Shown: positions 33,239 to 42,377 of the stretch, piece after piece
Position numbering within the stretch: the stretch's first letter is position 1
Layout: every line of letters begins with the position of its first letter
From: Acidobacteriota bacterium
Lineage (GTDB): Bacteria; Acidobacteriota; Terriglobia; Acidiferrales; UBA7541
NCBI GenBank assembly: GCA_003224145.1
Contig: QHYN01000245.1
Span: forward strand, 1-44,750
Length of the DNA: 44,750 nucleotides
Reading direction: 5' to 3'
Position numbers and translations under genes: made by a program
The notes under the pieces: generated by a model
The model's input: the letters and a program-made list of their open reading frames with translations, nothing else
What the model was told of the DNA's origin: nothing
Databases searched by the model: none

Positions 33239-34372
33239 CTATAACAAGACTTTGCAGAACTGTTTTCCGGGCAACTGCCGGACGATCCCTTTCATCTCCA
33301 GGTTAAAAAGCGTAGCCAGAACGTCAGAAGAGTTCAAACCGGAGCGCTCCACGATATCGTCGATGGGTACGGGTTCCTCCGCGTTGAGCAGCTCGTAGAG
33401 CTTTTTCTCTGAACCATTCAGGGCAGCGCCAGCTAACAGGTTCCGCTGCTCGGCCTCCGGTTGCTCGGCTTGCACGAGAGCCGCCCGAACAGGCGTGGGA
33501 AGTTCTTCTATCACATCCTCCGCGCAAGTGACCAGCTTCGCGCCCTGCTTAATCAGTTGATTCGGCGCGAAACTCACCGGCTGTGTCACGTTTCCGGGCA
33601 CCCCAAAAACCTCTCTGCCGAATTCCATCGCCAGGCGGGCGGTGATGAGCGACCCGCTGTATTGCGCTCCCTCGACGACCACCACGCCCAGGGGCAAGCC
33701 TGCGACGATCCGGTTACGCACGGGGAAATTCTCCGGTGCGGGATGCGTCCGCAAGGGAAGTTCACTGATGATGGCGCCCCGTTCCAGCACTTTTTCGTAG
33801 AGTTTCTTGTTTTCCTTGGGATAGCAGACATCAATGCCCGTACCCAGTATTCCGATGGCCCGGCCGTGAGCATCCATGGCACCTTGATGCCCGATGGCGT
33901 CGATTCCGCGGGCCAGCCCGCTCACGATGACTAAGCCGCGCGCCGCCAGATCCCGCCCCAGCCGCTGTGCCATTTGCGTGCCGTAGAGGGTCGGCTTGCG
34001 CGTGCCCACAATGCTGAGGCTGGGCAAGTTCAACACCTGCAGGTCGCCACGCACGTATAACAGAACGGGAGGATCGTAGATTTGCAGCAGCGTCTGGGGA
34101 TATTCCGGCTCGGTCCAATTCAGCAGCATGCATCCCGCGATTTTTCGAACGCCCGCCAGCTCCTTCTCCGCCCGAGGGAAGGCGGCCTTCTTGAGAATGG
34201 CCTGCGCGGTCTCCGCCGGCAGGTGGCAGGCTTCCAAATCTGGCAGGGAAGCGCGAAATACGCCCTCTGGTGAGCCGAACTGTCGCAGCAGACGGGCAGA
34301 CAGGCGCGCCGCCAGACCGGGTGTCAGCGCCAGCGCGAGCCAGGAGAGGGAATGATCCAGCTGCATCGCCAC
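33239..34372 (-). CDS. dprA: DNA-processing protein DprA
   Basis: A 377-residue protein that loads RecA onto incoming single-stranded DNA in natural transformation. Seen: an N-terminal helical/SAM-like region, the Rossmann-like domain with SIVGTRKPTLYG, SGLARGIDAIGHQGA, GTGIDVCYP and the EFxxGTPP-like region SELPLRTHPAPENFPVRNRI, then a C-terminal winged helix (about 300-377). The start is given at ATG 34372; ATG 34366 is possible and neither has a strong ribosome site. It leads the dprA-topA-xerC run. No other competence gene is visible. Confidence 0.92.
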   Translation of the reverse strand: MAMQLDHSLSWLALALTPGLAARLSARLLRQFGSPEGVFRASLPDLEACHLPAETAQAILKKAAFPRAEKELAGVRKIAGCMLLNWTEPEYPQTLLQIYDPPVLLYVRGDLQVLNLPSLSIVGTRKPTLYGTQMAQRLGRDLAARGLVIVSGLARGIDAIGHQGAMDAHGRAIGILGTGIDVCYPKENKKLYEKVLERGAIISELPLRTHPAPENFPVRNRIVAGLPLGVVVVEGAQYSGSLITARLAMEFGREVFGVPGNVTQPVSFAPNQLIKQGAKLVTCAEDVIEELPTPVRAALVQAEQPEAEQRNLLAGAALNGSEKKLYELLNAEEPVPIDDIVERSGLNSSDVLATLFNLEMKGIVRQLPGKQFCKVLL

Positions 34373-34475
34373 GCCAGCCTATGGGTATAGTAACCGGGAT
34401 GTCAAGTCCCCCTAATTAAACTAGCTGACAGCAGCGGGCTTGCGTGATGACTGGCCCCATGCTCGATCTATACGT

Positions 34476-36983
34476 TCACTTTCTGCCGACGAAGCGCACT
34501 CGCAATGTGGTGGCGCGTCCTTGTCCGCCGGCAAAAGCGCCATAATTAGGAGCGTCAACGTTGTTCACTACCGTATCCGGATTCTGCCGGCCAAGAATGT
34601 TGACCGCCTCGATTCGCGCCGCCCACAAATACCCGCGGAAGCCAAATTTCCTCTCCAGGCCCAAATTCAAGCTGGCGTAAGCGGGAAAACGTATAGAATT
34701 CGGCGGACCAACGAGTTGCTGCTGAAGATTGACGGCGCTGAAGGGATATCCCGTTCTGTACTCGAGGAAATAACTCAATTGCGTACTCCAGACGTGCGTC
34801 GGCGTCCAACCCCAGGTGACCAGCCGGTTGGGCGTGTCCCAGGCCAGCGGGCCGGGTTGCTGCGGGGCATAAAAAATGGAACCAAGGGCAGGGTTCAGGA
34901 CCTCGTCCGAATGCGCACGCGACCGCATATAGGCGCCGTACAATTCGGTACTCGCCGAGAACACGTGGCGCACCGAGAAGGTGGCCGCGCGGTAGCGGTC
35001 CTTGCGATGATCTTGTAGTAGAAAAATTCCGCCCGGCTGCGACGGCTGTTGGTCAACGAAAGCGAAACCGTGTAAGCCGTTGCGCGCGAGGAGCTCGAGG
35101 CTAACGAGGGTGTTGCGTCCAAATTTCTCCTGCCAACCAGCGCTCGAAATCGTAAAGCGCGGCTGCTGCAGACCGTTCGCAGGCAACGCGAATTGGCTGA
35201 CGATAGGCCCTGGAGCAACGACGTTGCCGGCGGAGTCGTAGAAGGTGTCAACTTGCCGCTGGTCCAAGATCTGACTGATGAGTGCGAGATTGAGAGGCGC
35301 GTTGTAAATACCCCATCCGAATGAGAGTTTCGCGCGGTCATCGCCGAAGGGCAGTACGTTGGCGGACACACGAGGTTCAGCCACGGCGCTTTGCGTGAAC
35401 CGGTCCCAATCCGTTCGCAAGCCCGTTTGCAATATGAACCGCTTCGAAATCGACCAGGTATCCTGGGCATAGCCACCGGCTTGCGTGTTCGAAAGATGCG
35501 GAGTTGCCGCTCCTGCAAAGGTGGAGCGGCGCACCAAACATCCAACCGTGGGCGAGACGCAGGCCGTTCCATCCATTGGATTCGTCGCCCGGAGCGCATC
35601 AATCCCCCCCCGCTGCGCTGACTGATGGAACAACAGCCCCGCGACATTGAGGCCCGCAGCGAGCTGATGCGTGCCGTGCCAGTGGCGAGAGGTAGTCACC
35701 ATGTTCGCCACGGCCTGCAAGCGGTGACCACGCTGGCGCAAATGCTGGAAATAGTTGCCGCTCGTGCCGGCAATGAGCAGAACGAAGGGTTGCGAGCCTT
35801 GCGGCGTGTAATCGAGTACGCCGCTGTCGGCGGCGGCTCCGAGTTCAAAGAGCGTGCCGTGAAGCCATATCTGATCTTTCAGAGAAACGAAAGCGCGGCG
35901 TTGATCGGCGGTAACCGTGGTGGATTGTGGATCGAGCGCGTCCAAGCCAAGATTGCTATCGTTGGCGCGATTGTAAAGGAAACTTGTGTGCAAAATCTGT
36001 TTTGGCGTGACGTTGTATTGCAGCCGCAGAAGATTATCGCCGGCCCATTCCTCAAAGGTGTTCGCGCCCGCAGGCTGCTGCTTGACGACACCGAAGGTGT
36101 GTTGAACGGCAATCGAATTGGAAAACCAGAAGCGCCCGCGCTCGATTGGTCCGGAGAAGGTGAACCGCGGATACCAGTTTCCGAGATGCGTGCCTTCTTG
36201 AATGTTGATGCCGGGAGCGGGGTTGGTGGTCCCGAATCGCCACCGGTCATCGCCGTCGGGAGTTTCAAGATTCAATATGCCTGCTCCCGAGTGCGCATAG
36301 CCTGACCCGATCCGCCCCGTCTGCACCTCGACCGCTCGGGTGGCATCCACATTGAACCGCGACGTCAGCGCCCCGCTTACCGGGTCTCCAATCTCAAATC
36401 CATCGAGCAAATATTGCGTCTCGCCCGATCGCGCTCCGGCCACGTGCAGATTATCCTGATGGTCCTGCACAATCTCCGGCAGGGCGACCAGACTCTGCTG
36501 AAGAATATGGGTATTCGGCACCGGAATGTCGCGAATGTCCCGCGCGGAAAGCGAGGATCGCTGCGACGTGTCCTGCGTATCGATCTGATTCGAGGGCGCC
36601 GTGACTTGTACCTGCTCGTGAATCTCGTGCTCGTGATTCAAGACCAGGGAGAGCTCGTTGGCCCCGGCGTGGAGGGTGACCACCTGGCCGGTAAGCACGA
36701 AGAAGCCTTCCTTGCGAACTTCCGCGTTGTAGTCCCCGGGGGAAAGATCGTGGAGAGCGAAATGCCCTGTTCTGTCCGTCTCCGTTCGATAGGCGTGCCC
36801 AGCGGCATCCTCAAGCTTGACTTGTGCTGCTCCGACCGGGACGGCATTTTCGTCCAACACCGCACCCGTGCAATCGGTGGAGTCCGCCGCTTGCATTCTC
36901 CCAGAAGCAAAAATGGTGGAAGAAACCAATACCGCAGTAAACAGGCGAGCAGGCCACATGCAACACCATCCCAACTGCCCCAT
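34476..36983 (-). CDS. TonB-dependent receptor with carboxypeptidase-regulatory-like N-terminus
   Basis: An 835-residue outer-membrane protein of the acidobacterial Oar/CarboxypepD_reg-type group. Parts: signal peptide (about residues 10-32), a CarboxypepD_reg-like beta sandwich (GAVLDENAVPVGAAQVKLED, then GHFALHDLSPGDYNAEV, to about 110), a TonB plug region (IPVPNTHILQQSL, then SGETQYLLDGFEIGDPVSG, to about 250) and a long beta-barrel ending TTLRVRFVGRK. Substrates of this type are usually unknown; polysaccharide or protein fragments are typical guesses. ATG 36959 (MWPARLF) gives a more usual signal peptide and has GGATGG upstream, so the start is uncertain by eight codons. Confidence 0.82.
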   Translation of the reverse strand: MGQLGWCCMWPARLFTAVLVSSTIFASGRMQAADSTDCTGAVLDENAVPVGAAQVKLEDAAGHAYRTETDRTGHFALHDLSPGDYNAEVRKEGFFVLTGQVVTLHAGANELSLVLNHEHEIHEQVQVTAPSNQIDTQDTSQRSSLSARDIRDIPVPNTHILQQSLVALPEIVQDHQDNLHVAGARSGETQYLLDGFEIGDPVSGALTSRFNVDATRAVEVQTGRIGSGYAHSGAGILNLETPDGDDRWRFGTTNPAPGINIQEGTHLGNWYPRFTFSGPIERGRFWFSNSIAVQHTFGVVKQQPAGANTFEEWAGDNLLRLQYNVTPKQILHTSFLYNRANDSNLGLDALDPQSTTVTADQRRAFVSLKDQIWLHGTLFELGAAADSGVLDYTPQGSQPFVLLIAGTSGNYFQHLRQRGHRLQAVANMVTTSRHWHGTHQLAAGLNVAGLLFHQSAQRGGIDALRATNPMDGTACVSPTVGCLVRRSTFAGAATPHLSNTQAGGYAQDTWSISKRFILQTGLRTDWDRFTQSAVAEPRVSANVLPFGDDRAKLSFGWGIYNAPLNLALISQILDQRQVDTFYDSAGNVVAPGPIVSQFALPANGLQQPRFTISSAGWQEKFGRNTLVSLELLARNGLHGFAFVDQQPSQPGGIFLLQDHRKDRYRAATFSVRHVFSASTELYGAYMRSRAHSDEVLNPALGSIFYAPQQPGPLAWDTPNRLVTWGWTPTHVWSTQLSYFLEYRTGYPFSAVNLQQQLVGPPNSIRFPAYASLNLGLERKFGFRGYLWAARIEAVNILGRQNPDTVVNNVDAPNYGAFAGGQGRATTLRVRFVGRK

Positions 36984-37056
36984 CTCTGATTAAACTACAG
37001 TTTTTGCCAGCTTGTTTCTAATTCTTGAGCGGATGTTAGGACCGCGTTCTGGTCAA

Positions 37057-37106
37057 ACGTTGAGGTTCGGCGCGATTTGAGCGAAAGAAAAACTGAACCT
37101 CAACGT
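37057..37106. repeat. 12-bp perfect inverted repeat at the end of the fusion gene
   Basis: ACGTTGAGGTTC (37057-37068) and GAACCTCAACGT (37095-37106), 26 bases apart. The right arm overlaps the stop codon of the kinase-aminotransferase gene. It may be a terminator-like hairpin, though no T-tract follows on the minus strand. Confidence 0.55.
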
Positions 37107-40100
37107 CGCGGTTGTGCCGCATCTTCTTGAAGGACTGCATCGAGAGTCTTTATGAAGAGGTCCGCGTCTGCTTCCGTGAACACCAGCGGCGGGCGCAGCT
37201 TAATCACGTTGTGATGCGGGCCGTCCGTGCCCGTGAGGATCCCGCATTCCCGAAGCCGGTTCACTACATACGACGCTTGCAGCGGTGCAGCTTCGCGCGT
37301 CTCCCGGTCCAGCACCAGGTCGAGGCCCAAAAACAATCCCGATCCACGCACATCTCCGATCAGCGCGTGCCGCTCTTGCAGCGCATGTAATCCATTCATG
37401 AGATGCGTGCCCACGCGCAGAGCTTGCTCCTGTAACCTTTGGTCTTCCAGAACATCGAGAACCGCCAGCCCCGCCGCGCACGCCACTGGATTGCCGCCAA
37501 AGGTGCTGAAAAATTCCATCCCGTTTGCAAACGAATCCGCGATTTCCTTCGTGGTGACCACCGCGGCCAGCGGAAACCCGTTCCCGATCGGTTTTCCCAG
37601 AACCACAATGTCCGGCACCACACCTTGCGTTTCGAATCCCCAGAAGTGCGTCCCCAGGCGCCCGAAGCCGACCTGCACTTCATCCGCGATGCACACTGCC
37701 CCTGCCGCGCGCACGTGCCGGTAAACTTCCCGGAGATATCCCGGCGGAAAAACAATCTGCCCTCCAACACTTGGCAAAGTTTCGGCGATGTACGCTGCGA
37801 CGCTCCGTCCCTCGGCGCGCGTGCGGTCCAGGATGTCCGCCACGTGCCGCGCGTACTTCGCGCCTGCTTCTTTGTTGTTGCGCCGATACAAGCCACGATA
37901 GTCATCCGCCAGCGGCGCGACGTGCACCCACGGCTTCTTGCCGTGCCCACCAGGTCCGTCAAATTTGTAGGGGCTGATATCAATCAGCGTGCTTGTGTGA
38001 CCGTGGTATGCATGCTCCACCACGATCACATCTTCGCGGCCTGTGTGCGCGCGCGCCAGCCGCAGCGCCAGCTCGTTCGCCTCGCTCCCGGAATTCACGA
38101 AGAAGCACACGCGCAGCGGCTCGGGCAGCTTGCGCGTCAGCCGCTCGGCATAGCGATTCACATTGTCGTGCAAATAGCGAGTGTTGGTATTGAGCAGCCC
38201 AAGCTGCTCCTGCGCGGCCCGCACTACCCGCGGGTGGCTGTGCCCCACGAGTGGCACATTGTTGTACACGTCGAGGAAAGCGCGTCCTGTGTCCTCATAC
38301 AGATACTGCATCCACCCGCGAACAATTTTGAGCGGATGTTCATACGAAATGCTGAAGTTTTTTCCTAACAGAGCTTGGCGCGTTTTCAAAGTTTCGTTGA
38401 AATCAGCTTCTTTTGTTGGAAAGTGCTCCAACGGAATCCCCAGCAAAATATTCGGATCTGGAGACAGGCTTGTCCACACCGCACGCTGCGAAGCGTACGC
38501 CACCCCCGGAAAATCCGCTCCGAGATCCAGCAAATCGAGAATGATCTGGAAATGAAGATGCGAAGCCCAACCGCCGTTTTCCGCGGATGTTCCCACGCGG
38601 GCAAATTCCTGACCGCGCGCCACGCGCTGACCGACTTCGAGTCCGTCGAGCGTCTGAGTGGTCAAATGTCCGTAGAGCGTGAAAAATTCCGAGCCGTCCC
38701 CGATTTCGTGCCGCAAAATCACCAGTGGACCATAATCCTGCGGGGCAGCATTGTTCGCGAGAATTTGCACGACGCCATCGAGTGGCGCACGCAACGCCGT
38801 GCCCGGCGCAACGAAAAGATCAATGCCCAGGTGGATTGTCCGGCGTTCTGCTGTCGGGTTGTCTCCGCCTCCAAAAAGCGGGGAATTGTAGAGTGGCCGC
38901 GCTTCGTCATACCGCCCGATGCCCACGCGGACGCCGGTTCGTTTCATCTCCCCCAATATCTTTTCTGTAAGAGCAGGGGTTTCAGCGGCGGCAGGATCGG
39001 CTCCGAGAAAAGTACTTCCCACGCTCAAATCAAAAACAAGACTCGGCGCTGTTCTCAAATCTGCGTCAAGGATGGAACTGGCCGATTTTGCGTTGGTTTG
39101 CAGCCAGCGCTGCATCGTCACTGCATGGGGAAGCGGCTTCATTCCACAGACGGCGCGAAAAGTGTAGTGGGCAAAGCGCGGATGAATTTTGGAAAGCTGC
39201 TCCAGCGCATCCCAGGCTGCCGATTCGCTGATGGTCACGTAAGCATCTTCCGGGATCGTTTTTTTGCGGTGCGCCGAATTTGTCACGCTGACCGCCAGCC
39301 GTGCCGCCATCAGTCCAAAAAGAACCGCGACCTCTTCTTCCTGCAGCGGAAACACACCTTGATAGCCCGTAACAACTTCTGCCGCCGCCTTTAGCGGGTC
39401 CGTCTTCCCGAGGATCGCGTAGGCGGCCGCGATGGCGGGTTCCGAAATCGTCAACCCGTGGTGCATGTCGCCAAAATCAATTACGCCAGCCACTTTGCGC
39501 GGCTGCGGCCAGGGGTCGCTCACCAACACATTATGGTCGTTCGCGTCGCCGTAAATCACACTGCGGCGCAGTCGCGGCAATCTCGGCACAACTTCCGTTT
39601 CATAAATTGCCAGGAATTTCTCGACCAGCGCGCGCCGCCCGGTGTTCTCGATCTCCGGCACGTACGCTTTGATCCAACCGGCGCGCGATGAATCCCATTT
39701 CAGCTCGCGATGGGCGGCGGGATGCTCGAAAGATTCGAGCGCCCTATCCATCTCCCCCAAAAACCACCCAAGATCACGGAGAAGTTCCGGTGGGTGCGGG
39801 CGGACTTCGGCCAGAACTGTTCCCTTGAGGAAGCTCAAAAGCCAAACCAGCCGCTTCGAACCATCAGGACTTGTAATTTCCGTGAAACGTTCGCCGCGGT
39901 GATTCGGCAGCACTCGCGGCAAAGGCAACTGCGGCGCGCGCTCCGCCAAATGCACCAATGCCTGGCATTGGAAATCAATGAACGACGGCTCTCGCGCCGG
40001 GTGCATCACTTTCAGCACAAACGCGCGGCCGTCCGCAGCGCTCAAATGAAAATTGTCGTCGTATTCACCCGATAGCGCCCGCGCTGAAGCTTCCAATCCA

Positions 40101-40171
40101 TAGATTTCCCGGGCCAGACGAGTGGCTTCGGCCTCAGTTACCCGGTGTGCGACGCGTGCTTCCAAGAGCAT
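37100..40171 (-). CDS. Trifunctional APH-kinase / M23 / class III aminotransferase fusion
   Basis: A 1023-residue single chain. Residues 1-340: an APH-type kinase (YGDANDHNVLV and VIDFGDMHHG carry the catalytic loop and metal Asp). Residues about 440-570: an M23 metallopeptidase-like domain (HLGIDLFVAPGT, LYGHLT, SHLHFQI carry the metal His/Asp). Residues about 600-1010: a class III PLP aminotransferase fold with Lys860 in VLGKPIGNG as the Schiff-base lysine. Known human partners AGPHD1 (hydroxylysine kinase) and AGXT2L1/2 (ammoniophospholyases) correspond to the outer parts and are fused in some bacteria. A kinase plus phospho-lyase acting on hydroxylysine or ethanolamine-like substrates is therefore likely; the role of the M23 part is unknown. 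No strong ribosome site precedes ATG 40171. Confidence 0.82.
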   Translation of the reverse strand: MLLEARVAHRVTEAEATRLAREIYGLEASARALSGEYDDNFHLSAADGRAFVLKVMHPAREPSFIDFQCQALVHLAERAPQLPLPRVLPNHRGERFTEITSPDGSKRLVWLLSFLKGTVLAEVRPHPPELLRDLGWFLGEMDRALESFEHPAAHRELKWDSSRAGWIKAYVPEIENTGRRALVEKFLAIYETEVVPRLPRLRRSVIYGDANDHNVLVSDPWPQPRKVAGVIDFGDMHHGLTISEPAIAAAYAILGKTDPLKAAAEVVTGYQGVFPLQEEEVAVLFGLMAARLAVSVTNSAHRKKTIPEDAYVTISESAAWDALEQLSKIHPRFAHYTFRAVCGMKPLPHAVTMQRWLQTNAKSASSILDADLRTAPSLVFDLSVGSTFLGADPAAAETPALTEKILGEMKRTGVRVGIGRYDEARPLYNSPLFGGGDNPTAERRTIHLGIDLFVAPGTALRAPLDGVVQILANNAAPQDYGPLVILRHEIGDGSEFFTLYGHLTTQTLDGLEVGQRVARGQEFARVGTSAENGGWASHLHFQIILDLLDLGADFPGVAYASQRAVWTSLSPDPNILLGIPLEHFPTKEADFNETLKTRQALLGKNFSISYEHPLKIVRGWMQYLYEDTGRAFLDVYNNVPLVGHSHPRVVRAAQEQLGLLNTNTRYLHDNVNRYAERLTRKLPEPLRVCFFVNSGSEANELALRLARAHTGREDVIVVEHAYHGHTSTLIDISPYKFDGPGGHGKKPWVHVAPLADDYRGLYRRNNKEAGAKYARHVADILDRTRAEGRSVAAYIAETLPSVGGQIVFPPGYLREVYRHVRAAGAVCIADEVQVGFGRLGTHFWGFETQGVVPDIVVLGKPIGNGFPLAAVVTTKEIADSFANGMEFFSTFGGNPVACAAGLAVLDVLEDQRLQEQALRVGTHLMNGLHALQERHALIGDVRGSGLFLGLDLVLDRETREAAPLQASYVVNRLRECGILTGTDGPHHNVIKLRPPLVFTEADADLFIKTLDAVLQEDAAQPRR

Positions 40172-40254
40172 GCGCCAAATCTTATCTGCAATTGCCGAAC
40201 GGCGTCTATCTCACCGCGAAGATTCAGGATAAGTTCGCTAATCCCAATTCAGGT

Positions 40255-41166
40255 TTATTCCCGCCCCTGCTCGACCGATACGGGACCGTTCACCGTAGAG
40301 AGATGCAGCACCATGGGCGCAGAACCGTATTCGATCCGCCGGTGCTCATCATCCCAGGTCTTGCGCGCGCTATCGCAAACGCTCGCGCGGCAGCTCACGG
40401 GCGCGTAATTCGTCGATTCCACCACAAAGCTGGACTGGAATCCGCTCGGCACTCTCAAAGTTACCGGACCGTTTTTCGCGTCGGCTGAGAGTCCGCTGCC
40501 GCTCCAGGTTTTTCCTTTCAAGTCCACGGAGATTGGGCCATTCTCCGTTCGAATCCGCACGTTCCCGCTGCTTCCCTCCAGGCTAATCGGGCCATTCAAG
40601 GCGCTGATGTCCGCATCTCCGGAAAAGTTTTTCAAGCTGATCGGCCCGTTGTGCGCGTGGGCTGTCAGTTTGCCATCGACGTCATACAAGGAAATGGGCC
40701 CGTTCATCGTATCGAGGTCGATCGCCGCCGATTTCGGCGCTCGGATGAGCAGGTAAACTGTCCAGTCGTCCTCACCCGCCGGTCCTTTGGTCGACACGGT
40801 GCCGTTTTCAATCTGCGTCGTAATCTGTGAAAGCATGCGCTCGGCCGCATCTCCCCGAAGAACTGCTTTGCAAGCCCTCACGGAATAGTTCTCCTTGTCC
40901 CAACCTACCACCTGCACGCCGCCGTTCGCATGCGGGCGCACTTTCAGTACCGGAGCTTCCGCCTTTGTCACCGCGCGTTCTTCGGAACGCACCACGGCAT
41001 CCTGGTCGTCAAATTGAATGTGAAGATTGGAGCAATCAACAATCGGGCGTTTGTGGCCATCGGAGATATTCACTGAGTGATGGCGCGAGGCCGCTCGTGC
41101 GGGTGAAAGACCAATGGCAAGCAAGGCCGGGGCGAAAATCAGGCAAAAGATGGTGGGTGGACGCAT
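40255..41166 (-). CDS. DUF4097-type secreted beta-repeat protein
   Basis: A 303-residue protein with signal peptide (about residues 1-25, ending ARAAS) and a right-handed beta repeat of the DUF4097 (adhesin-like) class. Seen: six NGP[IV]-type units (MNGPISLYD, HNGPISLKN, LNGPISLEG, ENGPISVDL, KNGPVTLRV, VNGPVSVEQ) spaced about 18-60 residues apart, one per turn or pair of turns. Function unknown; such proteins are surface or periplasmic. GAGGAGG lies five bases before ATG 41166, a strong ribosome site. Its 3' end is 83 bases before the fusion gene, so co-transcription is possible. Confidence 0.8.
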   Translation of the reverse strand: MRPPTIFCLIFAPALLAIGLSPARAASRHHSVNISDGHKRPIVDCSNLHIQFDDQDAVVRSEERAVTKAEAPVLKVRPHANGGVQVVGWDKENYSVRACKAVLRGDAAERMLSQITTQIENGTVSTKGPAGEDDWTVYLLIRAPKSAAIDLDTMNGPISLYDVDGKLTAHAHNGPISLKNFSGDADISALNGPISLEGSSGNVRIRTENGPISVDLKGKTWSGSGLSADAKNGPVTLRVPSGFQSSFVVESTNYAPVSCRASVCDSARKTWDDEHRRIEYGSAPMVLHLSTVNGPVSVEQGRE

Positions 41167-41413
41167 GGGGCCCTCCTCGCAGCTATAGACGACAGAAGGG
41201 CCTGTTAGTCACGCAGGGTCGGGGTGAAAATCACTCCTGTTCGTCCCAATCGTCGACCGCACCCATCGGCGGCGTCAGGGAGAATAAGGACCAGCTTGAG
41301 AACTTCAACATTTTCGAAACCTCCAAAGGCGACGAATGGTTTTACAACAAAATAGGATTGGCGCAGAGAGAAATCCTGTCTGTTATACTGGGTCTTCTTC
41401 GAGAGTTCGAACC
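41167..41413. promoter_or_regulatory. Divergent region between the DUF4097 gene and mqnA
   Basis: 247 bases. A TATACT-like -10 candidate lies near 41386-41391 on the plus strand with a poorly spaced TTGGCG upstream (20 bases), so the mqnA promoter is only tentative. No other feature was recognised. Confidence 0.25.
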
Positions 41414-42310
41414 GTGGCCAAACTTCGCATCTCCATCGTTCAGTACCTGAACACCGCTCCGCTCGTCTGGAGCTTCACCAACGGCCCGCTCCAGGGGAAG
41501 TACGAGCTGTCCTTTACGGTGCCCTCGCAGTGCGCGGAAGATTTGCGCTGCGGCCGGGCGGACATTGCCATCATTCCGGCCATTGAATACCAGCGCATTC
41601 CAGGACTGGCGATTTTACCGGACATAGCCATCGCGTCGAAAAATCAGGTCCGCAGTTTGCTCATCGTTGCCAAGAAGCCGATCGAGCAAGTGCAGTCGTT
41701 TGCGCTGGACAGTAGCTCCCGCAGCACGCAAGTTCTGACGCGTATTTTGTGCGCGGAAAAATGGCGCATCGCGCCCCAATTTTTTGAAGCGCTTCCTGAT
41801 CTGCCGGAAATGTTGCAACAAGCCGACGCGGCGCTGCTGATCGGCGATCCGGCTCTGCGTATCTCCATTGGAATCGAAAAAGACAGCCGGCCTGGCGAGC
41901 CCGGTCAGACGGTGTGCCAAACGGCCACGCTGGGAATTCCGAGTTCCGAGTTGCTCTATGTTTATGACGTTGTCGGTGAATGGTGCGCCCTGACGGGGCT
42001 GCCTGCCGTCCTGGCAGTCTGGGCGTGCCGGCGTGAAATTGCCACACCGGAATTAAGCGCGGATTTCATGGCCTCGCGCGATTTCGGCCTGTCGCGCGTC
42101 GGCGAAATCAGTTACGAGGCCGCTCAAGATTTGGAATTGCCCCAGCGCGCGCTCGAATCCTACTTGCGGCAGAACATAGATTATTCACTTGGCGCGGAGA
42201 ATCGCCGCGGCCTCGAACTCTATTTTCATTACGCCGCAAAACTCGGCCTCATCCCGCAAGCAGGCGCGATGGAATGGGCCGCTGTGAAGTCGGAAGCCGT
42301 GAAGTTGTAG
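41414..42310 (+). CDS. mqnA: Chorismate dehydratase MqnA
   Basis: A 298-residue enzyme of the futalosine menaquinone route that dehydrates chorismate to 3-enolpyruvyl-benzoate. Seen: the family opening ISIVQYLNTAPLVWSF, DLRCGRADIAIIPAIEYQRI, the SSRSTQVLTRI hinge and the C-terminal SYEAAQDLELP-type segment of the MqnA/MqnD periplasmic-binding-like fold. Start is GTG 41414 (VAKLRISIVQ) since the frame before it is low quality; the ribosome site is weak. mqnC follows after 67 bases on the same strand. Confidence 0.93.
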   Translation: MAKLRISIVQYLNTAPLVWSFTNGPLQGKYELSFTVPSQCAEDLRCGRADIAIIPAIEYQRIPGLAILPDIAIASKNQVRSLLIVAKKPIEQVQSFALDSSSRSTQVLTRILCAEKWRIAPQFFEALPDLPEMLQQADAALLIGDPALRISIGIEKDSRPGEPGQTVCQTATLGIPSSELLYVYDVVGEWCALTGLPAVLAVWACRREIATPELSADFMASRDFGLSRVGEISYEAAQDLELPQRALESYLRQNIDYSLGAENRRGLELYFHYAAKLGLIPQAGAMEWAAVKSEAVKL

Positions 42311-42377
42311 GGGCGCGGTTTAGCGCGTCCCCAGTGATGTCAAGAACGACGGGTACAGGACAAGAGAAGGATAGATC

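Noticed and set aside
41400-41416. TTCGAACC resembling a tRNA T-loop near the mqnA start
   Set aside because: No acceptor, D or anticodon stems can be drawn around it.
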